Of a DNA stretch of 64,000 bases, positions 27,101-37,365 are shown piece by piece. This DNA is from Sphagnum compactum (taxonomy: Eukaryota; Bryophyta; Sphagnopsida; Sphagnales). The stretch spans positions 4,960,001 to 5,024,000 of the forward strand of contig OZ234495.1 of the NCBI GenBank assembly GCA_965153455.1. The letters run 5' to 3'. The position numbers were made by a program, and so were the translations under genes. Position 1 is the first letter of the stretch, and each line of letters starts with the position of its first letter. The notes below the pieces were generated by a model. The model had not been told where the DNA came from. It ran no database searches and worked only from the letters and a program-made list of their open reading frames with translations.

Positions 27101-27330
27101 TCAATGATGTTAAGCAATCAATATTGTCATGGGATGAATGTTAAACCCCTCCCCCCATTGTAGTCAACAACATTATATATGTACATTGTGGAAATCTAGG
27201 GCGTTTTGAAAATGAATAATTCTCCCCAAAAAAAAGTTTGTTGTGATTTATGAACAAAGTTATACATGACACAAATGTGCCTTTTCATCAAAGCTAACGT
27301 GTCATGTATAACTTTCAATTTTTTTGCAAT
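24200..27330. other. AT-rich intergenic DNA, no supported gene
   Basis: Numerous A/T homopolymers and short ORFs without domains. GATGAAT/ATTCATC motifs recur near 26820-26950. Nothing points to a gene or RNA. Confidence 0.5.
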
Positions 27331-27334
27331 GACA

Positions 27335-27815
27335 CTAACCCTAAACAATAATGTGAAGATTTGTCCAATTTCAGATTCAAGAGTTGATTTGCATTCAAGA
27401 CTTTTGAAAAAGATCCCAATTTCTTCCAATTGAACTTCAAACATGATTATCCAATTCTTCAATTGGAAACTAACCCTAACCCTAGATGATGTGAAGACCG
27501 TCCGATTTCAGATCCGACCGTCAATCTGCATTCAAGACTTTTGAAAAAGATCCCAATTTCTTCCAATTGAACTTCAAACATGATATCCAATTCTTCAATT
27601 GGAAACTAACCCTAACCCTAGATGATGTGAAGACCGTCCGATTTCAGATCCAACCGTCAATCTGCATTCAAGACTTTTGAAAAAGATCCCAATTTCTTCC
27701 AATTGAACTTCAAACATGATATTGAATTCTTCAATTGGAAACTAACCCTAACCCTAGATGATGTGAAGAGCGTCCGATTTCAGATCCAACCGTCAATCTG
27801 CATTCAAGACTCGAT
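27335..27815. repeat. 136-bp tandem repeat array, about 3.5 copies
   Basis: Units are anchored at 27399, 27536, 27672 and 27808 by the shared motif TTCAAGACT, a period of 136-137 bp. Each full unit holds AAAGATCCCAATTTCTTCC, a CAATTCTTCAATTG near-palindrome, the telomere-like CTAACCCTAACCCTAG and a CCGTC(C/A) box. The first unit is more diverged. The array abuts the GC-richer region leading to the small gene at 28.7 kb. Confidence 0.9.
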
Positions 27816-28077
27816 CGAGAAGCTCGCTCCCATTTTTCCTTCCCTTTGGAACTCAACTTGATATCTGAGATAATTCTTCGGTCGACAGCGATTTCGAGGC
27901 GGAATCGAGCATCAAATCGCGATCAATTCGGCATCCATCCGTCGTCAAAATGGTGAATACAAATGGATCTTGCATGTTGCCTGCACACAGATTCTCAATT
28001 TATCAATAAAAAAAGAAACCCAATTGACAAAGGGTGCTCGAAAAGCCTTCTAGAATAGACGTGAGTACTGTGCATCA

Positions 28078-28098
28078 TCATCGTCGTCGTCGTCGTCC
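28078..28098. repeat. (CGT)n/(CAT)n trinucleotide run
   Basis: Short perfect run of TCG/TCA units. Read on the minus strand it makes an arginine string in a spurious ORF. Confidence 0.8.
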
Positions 28099-28738
28099 TG
28101 CAACATTTGTCTTGGGGATGCTCGCTTTGTCTTGGTCCCACCAGATTGCTGGCTGATTGGTGCAACGCAAACTATATTCAATTGCAAAACCAACACCCAT
28201 TTCTGGTGGAGGCACACCTGCGTATCTTGACTTGCTTGCAGACCATTGAGTTGTTATCTGTGGCAATAGAGAAATGAAGATCTCCTTCAGAGCTTGCTGT
28301 ATGCATCTATCCAGTATACACACCACACACACACACACACTTCTCTCTGCACAGCTCAATTTTATGCCTGCTTTGCTGCTCCTTGTAGATGCTCCCTGTG
28401 GAAGTGAGTTTATACCACAATTGTGAAATTTGATGTCAAATTTGATGAAAGAAAGCAGTTGGGTCGCTCAGATCTGTTGGAGTTGATGGCCAGTTTGAAG
28501 TAAGATTTCGCTGTAGATCGCAGGAGGCCTTCATTCACACTCGTCGATTAGATTTGCTCATTGCTGGGGTGGTTTTGAGCTTTGTGCAGCAAGTAGGACT
28601 AGTGATGAGTTTTAGGGTTTATGCTCATTGTGAATGCTAACAGCTGTGAGATTGGGGCGTGGGTTGAAGTTTAGCCCGAGGAGGTGGAGCTGCTGCTGCT
28701 TTTTGTAAGCTAATTTAGTGATTGGAGAAAGAAGAATT

Positions 28739-29065
28739 ATGGTGGCGAAGTGGTTTTGCTGTCGTTGTAAACTGCTGAATGAGAGCATCCACCATAATGC
28801 GGTCTTCTGCTTCTGCCGTCACCATGTGTGTGGGACGTGCAGACACGCAAAGCTGAAGAAGTCGTCATCACAGCACAAGCACCACAACCATGACTTGCAC
28901 AAACGAAAGTCGCGTGGTGCGACGCCGGACAAAACTAATGCTATCCACCACCATAACGACACGCTTCATGAACTGTCTGTTCAAATCGGCGCCAACGTTG
29001 TTGCAGGTATTGTGGTAGCTGCTGCTTCAGCTGCCGCCACATCGGCTGCCTGCTCCATCATGTAG
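28739..29065 (+). CDS. Small Cys/His-rich protein with Gly/Ala-rich hydrophobic tail
   Basis: A single-exon frame of 108 residues starts at the first true ATG (28739) and stops at 29065. The N-terminus holds clustered cysteines and histidines (WFCCRCK, then CFCRHHVCGTCRH, residues about 5-37) in a pattern that could bind one or two zinc ions. A basic, His-rich linker follows. The last 25 residues (VVAGIVVAAASAAATSAAC) are small and hydrophobic, fitting a membrane anchor or glycine-zipper-like helix. I do not recognise a named family. Codon use and local GC are gene-like compared with the AT-rich surroundings. Flanking introns cannot be excluded. Confidence 0.6.
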   Translation: MVAKWFCCRCKLLNESIHHNAVFCFCRHHVCGTCRHAKLKKSSSQHKHHNHDLHKRKSRGATPDKTNAIHHHNDTLHELSVQIGANVVAGIVVAAASAAATSAACSIM

Positions 29066-29219
29066 GGCTGGCTCCTCCACCACCCATATCCACCTCTCTC
29101 ATGCAGCAAATTCCAACAGACTGGGGCACATCCCTGAACTGTTTCTTGGTGATCATGTCCTTGTTTCATATTTTGTTTATTCTTGAGCTACATACCTGTA
29201 TAGCCAGCATCATCATGTT

Positions 29220-29225
29220 TTGCTG

Positions 29226-29256
<31 letters not shown>
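29220..29256. repeat. (ATC)n microsatellite
   Basis: Perfect CAT/ATC run of about eight units at about 29229-29254, probably within the 3' region of the preceding small gene. Confidence 0.85.
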
Positions 29257-29808
29257 GTCTTACTGCCAGTATTGTATCATGGCAAGAAATTCAGCAATGT
29301 GGCTTGTGTAACATTGATCTCCACCCACCCAATGCCCATTGCTGGGAGCTGAAGGACAGTCAATGGGAAGGCTTCTGCAGTGGCCAGTCACGAACATACA
29401 ATGTTGGTGGGGGTCGAAGATCACCAAAAAGCATGTTCAAACTGGCTCCTCAGTTCTTGTCTGGTTTTTCTTTGGGGTCTCTTCATTGTCCCCTGTTTGC
29501 TGATATTATGTTGAAGGATATGAAATCTAATACAACCTTATTTATTACAGGCTCATTTCTCAACTCTCTTCATGTTGACTTGAACTTGTGGTTATGGAGA
29601 AATTCTCAATACAGCTCAAGCTGAAGAGCTGCTTAAGATCTAATACCATTGGTAACATGGCAATATGCAATTACACTAATCAGTCCAACACAATTGTAGG
29701 AAAGGTGAAGTTGTATGTAAGAACAAAGAGATTGGAGTACATATATATAGTTAATGCAGGGCCTTGTGAAGCCACCACACATGAATGTGCATGGAAATTT
29801 GCTTGAGA

Positions 29809-31165
29809 TCAATCAAAATTTGTTTGGAAAAGTGCCAATGCCTTCTGTGCTTGCCCACATTTTACATGTCCCAGAATCATGGCAGTCCAAGAGACAACAT
29901 CACGCGAGGGCATCTTGTTGAACACTCTCCAAGCATCCTCCATGCTCCCACATTTAACATACATGTCAACAAGGCTGTTCCCCACAAAAACATTGGACTC
30001 ACCAACCATTTGCAATGATATGTTCATGAATATGCCTTCCATTGTCAAGCAACATTGCACTAGCACATCATTCAGTACCGCCACAAATGTGACAGGATCT
30101 GGCTGAACACCTTGCTGTTGCATTTGATGAAATAATTCCAATGCTCTTTCCCCTTGTCCACATTTCACAAGTCCAAGAATCATTGCAGTCCAAGAGACAA
30201 CATTGTGTGTGGGTATCTTGTGGAATACTCTCCAAGCATCCTCCATGCTACCACATTTGGCATACATGTCAACAAGGCTACTGCTCACAAAGGCATCAGA
30301 CTCACAACCACTATGAAGAATCTGTTTGTGCACGCGTCTGCCTTCTTCAAGTGAAGTTACACTAGCACAAGCATTCAGCACTCGAACAAAAGTGCCAGCG
30401 TCTGGCTGCAGACCTTCCTGTTGCATCTGTTGAAATAAATCCAATGCCTTCCACCCTTTTCCACATTTCACATGCCCCTGTATCATGGCAGTCCAAGTGA
30501 CCACATTGCGTACCGTCATTTGGTTGAATACTCTCCAAGCATCCTCCATGCTTCCACATGTGGCATACATGTCAACTAAGCTACTTCCCACAAAGGCACC
30601 CAACTGACAACCACTTTGAATGATCCGTTCATGAACACGCCTGCCATGTTCAAGTGCCCCAACACTTGCACACGCATTCAGAACTCCAACAAAAGTGACA
30701 GAATCTGGCAGCACACCTTCCCCTTTCATTTGTTGAAAAAGTTGCAATGCCTTGTGTCCTTCCCCGCATTTGCCATGTCCCAAAATCACAGTGTTCCAAG
30801 AGACCACATCATGTGCGGGCATCTTATTGAACACTTGCCAAGCGTCCTCCATCTTCCCACATTTGGAATACATGTCAACAGGGCTATTACCCACAAACAC
30901 ATCCGATACCACAACCGCTTTGAATCACTTGTTCATGAACAAGCCTGCCATCTTCAAGTGCTCGCAAACTTGCGCATGCATTGAGCACCGGAACAAAAGT
31001 GAACCCATCAGGAGTTATGCCTTGTTGTTGTTGAATTCGTCGGAAAAGCTCCAGTGTCTTCTCAAATTGCCCAGCCTTGACATATTTCACAAGCTTTTTA
31101 TTCCATGAGAAAATGTTGTTCGGCTGCAACACGAGGCGGCTGAGCGATGACGGAAACGATGCCAT
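29809..31165 (-). pseudogene. PLS-class PPR protein gene, frameshifted
   Basis: Starts with ATG at 31165 on the minus strand and reads 85-odd residues of PPR sequence, then loses frame at about 30907-30910, where four bases stand in place of one expected codon between SGC and SDVFVG. Downstream the frame continues to a stop at 29809 with repeated motifs such as VDMYAKCGSMEDAWRVF and VLNACASV, each about 101 residues apart, the period of a P-L-S triplet. A second pair of shifts (one base lost at about 30068, one gained at 30001) cancel each other. No E or DYW domain follows; the ORF ends soon after KALALFQ. PPR proteins bind organellar RNA. The gene is probably dead, unless the first shift is a sequencing error. 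Confidence 0.85.
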
Positions 31166-31283
31166 TCACTGGTATATCCCGATCTGTACAGGATCTGGGC
31201 TAGCTGCTGCGTGGTCTTGACGGATCCGGTGTCTGTGATGGGTTTCTAGGGTTTACCCTAAATCCACGACAGTGTTGTTGGCG

Positions 31284-31544
31284 ATGGCATCCAGAATACT
31301 GAATGATACGCAGCACTCTCTTCTTTCTCTCCTCCTCCTCTTGCTTCTTTGCCATCCCCACTATGCAAACGCCTGCGGCTCAAAGGTTTACAACCAGGGT
31401 TTCTTCAGCCGTTTCCACCATGGATGCGCGGGCGCTCCGACTAAACCCTCAAAAGCCCTTGACGACGACTGTTTAGAACGTTGTTTCTTCCACAAAAAAT
31501 TGTTCCGCAATCGATTAATTCGAACCTTGTGCATTAAATGCTGA
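31284..31544 (+). CDS. Candidate small secreted Cys-rich peptide
   Basis: A frame of 86 residues starts at ATG 31284, divergent from the PPR start with about 118 bp between. Residues about 12-22 are almost pure leucine/serine (SLLSLLLLLLL) and are followed by a plausible signal-peptidase site near NANAC-type residues (YANAC). The mature part carries five cysteines (CGSK, HGCAG, DDDCLERC, and the end CIKC gives two more) and basic residues. No named family is recognised. The frame is short and unsupported by splicing evidence, so it may be chance. Confidence 0.35.
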   Translation: MASRILNDTQHSLLSLLLLLLLCHPHYANACGSKVYNQGFFSRFHHGCAGAPTKPSKALDDDCLERCFFHKKLFRNRLIRTLCIKC

Positions 31545-32600
31545 GTTTTAGTATTTTCATGCCCAGATTTAATAAAACTTCCTTACTCAAAGAGGGGATA
31601 GCGGATGAAAGGAGGCCCAAAGACAGGGTGAAGATAGGGTGAAAACTCTAATATGTGAGATATTTGTTGATTATAATCACAACAAATTTGATCTTTGTAA
31701 AGAGATAACAAGATTAATGTTTGAGCCTCATCTAGATTTTGTGCATTGGTTAGACTTTTAGCATTCTTGTAGGTTGCAAGTGTAGTTCACAATGTATAAA
31801 GTGCAAAAGTTGGATGCCGCTTGCAAGCATCAAGTCCTTGATTTGTTTACAACTTTGTTGTTTAAAAATTAAGGCTACATTATGTTGTGCTTTTGGGACC
31901 ACTGAGATTTTGGATTCTAATAAAGATTTTTAGGTATAGGATTTGGGGCCGTGTTCAGGAGATTAAACATTTGGATTTTGGGCATTGGTTGCTCATGATC
32001 ATTCAACATTCAACATTGTGTCAAATAATCCAAGTCTAAAACTTGTTGAGTTGTTGGTTTAAGGTTGATCAGATTCTAGAATCACATATTTTGAATTCTA
32101 AATATTGAAATTTTGACTTTAAAAGGCGAGGTATGTTCCATGATTTGAATACAATGCAAGTTGTTTCACATTTCATAGAGAATGCGCATTTGAGGGTAAT
32201 TGGTTAGGATTTTGAAACGAGTGTTAATTGTTGTGTTTGTGATTAGTGCGCTACTTGCTACAACACCATGCCTCCTTTCAAACCCCTTTCCAATTTCAAG
32301 TACAAGTTGTTTTTTTTTGGGTTTGTCCATGTTTATGGATATGTGGTAATGCCTTTTGAGTTTATTGGTCAATCAGGCCTGCGGTTATTGTTAATAGTCA
32401 TGAACTTGTTATGTCGATGTCAAGCAAATGGGCTACCCACATTCAAGGTGCATTCAGCTTTGGTCCTAGGTCTGTGGCATTCACCCTTGGTTCATGTAAC
32501 TCCCAAACTTATAGCTCCACTACACTCACCTTTGGTGCATTTAATTTTGGTACTGTTGGTGGTGAAATTCTTGCTATTGCACCAGCTATAAACCGACAAA
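31545..32600. other. AT-rich intergenic DNA left of the hAT element
   Basis: No supported gene. A short plus-strand frame at 32268-32591 is hydrophobic but has no recognised domain. Confidence 0.45.
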
Positions 32601-32639
32601 GGAAAAAAGAGGAAGAAGGATTGTGATATTCGTTGGGTT

Positions 32640-33554
32640 TTCAAGGATGAAAAAACTACTAAGTTTCCCTAAGTTGAACTAATCATAAACCTTTAAGGTA
32701 AGTTATAGATGGCACCTTGCAAGGTGTGACACAAATGGAAGGTAAGGAAAAACTTCTAAACGCTAAACTGGATGGTTTGCAAAAACATTTTGGTAGGCGA
32801 AGATCTTTGATTACTCCTCCTAGAATTGCAATGGGAAATTATTATCAGAGTAATCAAAGCTAACACCAAAAAAATGAGAGGATTCATACCATTCAAGGTC
32901 TTCGTTCTGTTGTGCAATTAATGTTCAATGGAAGAAGGGTAGAAAAAATAATGAATATGTCCAATTTGTGGCAATGTTCCACTTATTGAAACATGGCAGA
33001 CCCATGACTAACTTCAATAGAATATGAAGTCGTTGTTTGAATTCTTAAAGTTTGGCCATGTCCCAAGGAAGCATTGGACAAATTCCAATTGGTGGGAAAT
33101 TACAACAACGTTGCACAATGTGGTTCTGAACCAAATGAAATTGGTTGTGGAGAAACCCAAATTTATTTCAATTAGGTGTGATGAAATCACAACCATGCAC
33201 AACTAGTCTTGGATATATGTGCATGCATACATTGTTGAAGACTAGAAAAGGGTGCCAATCAACACAACAAAAGGTGTCCCTGTATGCCAAGTGATTTCAC
33301 TGGATTTTGATTTTGAGTGAATTCACTACCAGTAAAGAAGCAGTGAATTAATTGGTCTAGTGAACAGGGACTAGTGAACTGCACCCACATTTTGTAGTAA
33401 TGAATTTTTTTGAAACTTGAAAGGGTTGTGAATGGAGCCACATCCAATAACTTCATTGCTATGATCATTCGCTCTCTTATAGTTTTTTGTGGTTTATTAA
33501 AGATGGACATTGTTACAAGGTTGTTTGTTTTAGGGTTGATGGCGTAACAATTTT
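32640..33554 (+). mobile_element. hAT-type transposase remnant, 5' half
   Basis: Plus-strand frames, interrupted by stops, give a possible zinc-finger segment (MAPCKVCHK then KLDGLQKHFGRR, about 32710-32800). Next comes a block with MKSLFEFLKFGHVPRKHW (about 33022-33075) and KFISIRCDEITTMHN (about 33160-33200), the expected place of the first catalytic Asp. After the 143-bp MITE it resumes with LERVVNGATSNNFIAM and ends in the frame GVTI at 33554. This matches the order of a hAT-like transposase. The rest lies beyond the CACTA insertion, from 40182. Confidence 0.65.
33260..33402. mobile_element. 143-bp CACTA-type MITE inserted in the hAT element
   Basis: The left end reads CAACACAACAAAAGGTGT and the right end, reversed, CATTACTACAAAATGTGG; they are inverted repeats with several mismatches. 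The flanking trinucleotide is AAT on both sides (33257-33259 and 33403-33405). Removing the MITE and one AAT rejoins the hAT frame as V-P-I-F-L-K-L-E-R. The subterminal TAGTGAAC motif is shared with the large element at 33555-40181, so both probably used related transposases. Confidence 0.75.
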
Positions 33555-34165
33555 CACTACTAAGAGATGTGGCCAAGTTCACCTTGTATTTCACTAAGAT
33601 TTGAATGAACTAGGACAGATTCACTATAGGAAATCATGGTACAACATGTTAACCCCCTAGTGAACGGGGACCAGTTGCTACGGACAGGTCAATTAAGCTA
33701 CTGAAACAAGATGGTAATAAGTGATGCCCAAATTCTGGTGGAAATTACACCTATTAGTTAAATCAACCTACAACACTAGTCATTTAAGAGGATTTTTTCA
33801 CCCGATGTGATTAATTAATTTAAATTATTTTTTCATATTGTGTTTAGTTAATTTAAAAGAGTTTTTTCACAAATTATGGTTGGTTGATTCAAGGAGATTT
33901 TTTCATCTATTAACCATTAGATATGGGTAATTAACTCCATAATGTTTTCATCTTGTAATTTCCATGTGTCCATCTAAGAACTCAAGATGACAAGTATAGA
34001 AACATGCATAGAAACTTGTAAGGTTTGATGATCTTTGTTTGAGCTTTCAGTGTGCTTACAATTTATATAAATGTAAATGTATTATGTAACTATCAATGTC
34101 TCTGTTAATGGTCTCACCATCTGCCAGAACATTAGTAACATGTAAACTCACATCAATAGGCTGCC

Positions 34166-35352
34166 TCATGTGCTTTCTAGTGCCAAAGTGTGTGCAATAT
34201 ATGTAGAAAGGTCCTGGGACCCATTGAAAAACAAACTGTAGAGTGTGAGTGTGATCCCAAACTGAGGGCTCGTTCGTATGACCCGCACAAGGCTACCCTT
34301 GAAGAGAGCTTGAGGTCCTTTCCTTTCTATGAGCAACTGCAAACACTACAACCAATCCTTGTATGGTTCTTCTCTTGGAGTTGGTTCTTTCTGCTCCAAC
34401 AATAGTTCTCATCAATCAACTTGAACACCATTGATGCTCCTCACTACTACACAATTGTACAATCTATAGTGCATGATATATAAACATTCATGTTGATAAT
34501 CTGCACAAACGATGAATACAACACAAAATATTGAGAAGGAAAGAGTGGTACCAAAATGAGTTCACACCTGCAAGCGAGTCTTGATAATGTCCATCAGTGT
34601 GACTAAGACAGTGGCTGGAATGGCAGCTAGACATCCGGCCATGAAGTTTTGATCAGGATAGAGTTACTGTAAAAGTGTATAGCAAGCGAAAAAAATAGCT
34701 GAGCTTGGGACATCTTGGGCCATAGTGATGCCTGCTCCTCTGTAGAGACCCAGGACCCCAAGTTCTCTTACAACATCAAACATAGTTTTGGGTACCCCAC
34801 CCTTCGCTTGTGTCTGAAGGCGAACTTTGACTATCTCCATTGGATTGGTGAAGACAACCTATGCACAAGACAAAAATCCAATTCAAAAAACATTCCTGCA
34901 AAACAGGAGCTGTAAGATGGATATGGCAAACCAAATCTTACAAATGAGTGCACACCTGTGAGAATCTTCCCCCTCCACCTGCTATGAACTCAAGCAACCA
35001 AATCCGAGCTCCTGGCATCATAGTCTCCAGCACCCCTAGCAGCATCTCATTTACTGTCAGCTTCATTGCCTGATATATCAAAGACAAACATCAGTGCAGG
35101 TAAGAGAAATGAAAAGGTTGTTTGTCACAAATCATGAAAATCAACAAATCAAATAAAAATCAAATATTAACATCTCCAGATGAAATGGTGGTGCTTGGTA
35201 CAACCCAAAAAATCATCTGCAAGGACACACCTTCTCTGGAGCGATGCCAAGCAACTGCGGTACCAAGCCACTATAGAGTGATGCTGGACCTTCTTTGACA
35301 ACTAGCTGCTTTAAAGAGTCAATTTCATCTTTGTACTGAGGTTCCTCCCCTC
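34166..35352 (-). pseudogene. Mitochondrial carrier (aspartate/glutamate type) fragment
   Basis: Minus-strand exons are 35231-35352 (SLYSGLVPQLLGIAPEK), 34956-35069 (AMKLTVNE), 34568-34858 (VVFTNPMEIVKVRLQTQ to MDIIKTRLQ) and 34166-34345 (GPQALFKGSLVRVIRTSPQF). The order and motifs match the carrier domain of aralar/AGC-like SLC25 transporters, which exchange metabolites across the inner mitochondrial membrane. Lesions: an in-frame TAA at 34664-34666 right after YTLLQ, and the third carrier signature reads L-M-D-I-I-K where the family has P-X-D/E-X-X-K/R. The first signature helix, any EF-hand region and the exon before CLQLLIERKG are missing. It lies inside the CACTA element and is best read as a captured, decayed copy. 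Confidence 0.8.
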
Positions 35353-35609
35353 CTGCAAACCATCACCCAACAGATGGGTTTCATCACCCAAGTCATTATC
35401 TTCCAGACCCCCTTGAACTACAAGCTCAAATCTGACAAGCTCCATAACCTGGTCACAAAAGATACCTCTTGGGAAACGGAAGAAGCAACAGAGAATCATT
35501 ACAACAAAGAAGAGATATCTATGAGATTGCAGAGAAATCACTCCCAACAACACTGTAATGGCAACATGACAAGAATGAGTATAGTCATAACCTTATGAAT
35601 GTCACTCAC

Positions 35610-36020
35610 AAAGTGCCAGACCATCATCACGATGGTCTGACCAAACTCCCCACCAGCAGGAAACCATCTAACCCCATTTGTCTGGGATGTGCTTGCTTCA
35701 TTGCTTCTTCCATTCTCAGCTGGAAAAAGGCCCCTAAAATATCCATCGTACAGCATATCAATGTCTGCAGCCTGGCTATCACCATTGATTCCATTAGATG
35801 CACTATGGTCAATGTAGGACTGTGAGGACGCTGTGCCCAATGGGGCTGCTTCATCTAGTGCAGTCCTTGTACTTTGAGGGTGTGGTTGTCGCTGGGTAGC
35901 TAGATTATTCCATGGTTTTAAACACCAAGGCTTGCTGGGTTGTGGTGCCGATGGTACTTCTGCTACTGCGTCTCGGGCCTTATGCAAGATGGCCTGCTCC
36001 TGCTGACATTTTGCCTCCTC
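35610..36020 (-). pseudogene. Unidentified 137-codon exon inside the CACTA element
   Basis: On the minus strand an open frame is bounded by an acceptor (GGGCAG before 36020) and a donor (GTGAGT after 35610) and is exactly 411 bp. It begins EEAKCQQEQAILHKARDAV, has a Pro/Trp-rich part (PSKPWCLKPWNNL), then ADIDMLYDGYFRGLFP, and ends TIVMMVWHF. I do not recognise the family. Its clean splice borders suggest that it is another captured exon from a host gene. It lies between the DET1 fragment and the carrier fragment. Confidence 0.45.
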
Positions 36021-36361
36021 CTGCCCAATTAACTGTCAGTGCCTTGCAAACCCATCTATGCACAAAACAGAAGAATCATCATCTACCCATATAATCCAAT
36101 CACATCATGCAATTTCCAGCTCACAGGACAAAATAATGCACAATTTCCTGCTTTGCCTGGCATATTTGCTCAGAGAAAAACAGAGAGTGACATTCCTGCC
36201 ATCAATGCACTATTGGATGTACTGAGATCCACTATGCTTAATGCACAGGAGATGAGTAACAATGCCACCCACAAGTTGTTACTGTACCAATAACTACAAA
36301 TGAAGATCTAAAGTTGGGGTCCATACTGATTACTTAGACAAGAGCAGTGGAGTGCAAAAAC

Positions 36362-36994
36362 CTGAGACTGGGAGTTGAGCAATATTTGCCAATAGTGCGC
36401 ACATCCTGGAAGAGTCCACCATCCCGGACCTGTAAAATGTGGATGCACTGGAAACGTACTGACAAAACAGCCAACAAATCATCATGCAAGAAAACCCCTG
36501 CATTGTGTGCCAAGTGAATATAATCATCATGAAACACACGCTGATCTGTCACCACCCCATCTGCCAACCGAACAAGAAAGAATGTAGTCTTCTCAACACT
36601 TGGCACTGTGGGCACTGCACCTGTTGTAGCAGCTGGGTTGGTGTCTTGTATCGTCGATGCAGCAAAGATACCATATACATTGTTCTCAGTGGCAAAGAAA
36701 GAAATCCTTGCAAAGGAGCTCTGTTTGTCCACTCACAAGAGGGATTTGGTGAAGCAATGTGAAATAGCTCTCAAATTTCTTTGCTTTGATGGGTAGCTCA
36801 TCAACTGAATCAGGGGCAGGGCAGTACGATAACCAACAGGGCCGGTAAATTAGCACGTCATGTAGATTCCTACTGAAGCAAATCAGGTACTGCCCATCAT
36901 TTGTGAAAAAGCACCACAGCTGTTCCGGGCACTCCACGTCATACACAGTAAAGCTTGGCACAATATTCTCATACAGCTGCCTTGTTTTGTGTAT
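36362..36994 (-). pseudogene. DET1: DET1 (de-etiolated 1) fragment
   Basis: Minus strand, beginning at an acceptor (TGTGCAG before 36994) with IHKTRQLYENIVPSFTVYD and including DGQYLICFSRNLHDVLIYRP, KKFESYF and LLCKDFFL. The frame then shifts at about 36691-36694 and resumes ENNVYGIFAASTIQD, VPSVEKTTFF, GVVTDQRVFHDD, LAHNAGVFLHDDLLAVLS and IHILQVRDGG. A donor lies after 36362. DET1 is a nuclear repressor of photomorphogenesis that works with DDB1 and COP10. Only roughly the second fifth to the middle of the protein is here; the start and the whole C-terminal half are absent. The one-base frameshift and truncation mark it as a captured, non-functional piece. Confidence 0.85.
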
Positions 36995-37083
36995 CTGCAC
37001 ACACATGTTCCAAAGCCAGGACATCAACATTCCACACCCATCATCCTTCACAGCTATCATCATCACTTCAAGAATCACAGAAA

Positions 37084-37365
37084 TCAATACCCGATTGCCA
37101 GAAGCTGAATTAGGAACCTGATATTTGCCAACTCCATGAGAAATTCATAGCTTTCAATGTCAGTACCACATGCAGATGCAGAGAGAGTCCCACTGGGTGA
37201 GATCGCATTCAAAAGACTATGGTCCATAGTCCATACCAGATGGACTAAAGAAATGGGGAGTGTTTCAGGAGTTAGTACAGCTGCAATCATTGCAAGATAG
37301 CATCTACTCTGATGTATTCCACTGAGTGCAACATAGTTCTTGCAATCATCACCAAACATTATCAA
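37084..37365 (-). other. Unidentified open frame between DET1 and PhzF fragments
   Basis: A minus-strand frame includes LNAISPSGTLSASACGTDIE and SYEFLMELANIR and ends at a possible donor (ATCAG/GTTCCT near 37122). It is gene-like in composition but I recognise no family. It could be another captured exon or part of an intron. Confidence 0.3.

Noticed and set aside
28078-28359. 93-codon minus-strand frame with an Arg string
   Set aside because: The end is a CGT microsatellite and the start a CA repeat. The middle looks slightly protein-like, but no splice partner or family was found.
33622-33640. CACTATAGGAAATCATGG as the left end of the CACTA element
   Set aside because: Considered first, but the flank (ATT) does not match the right flank (TTT). 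The end at 33555 matches better, gives TTT on both sides and restores the hAT frame.
34190-34405. Plus-strand frame with MCNICRKVLG start
   Set aside because: It is antisense to the terminal carrier exon, whose motifs on the minus strand are convincing.
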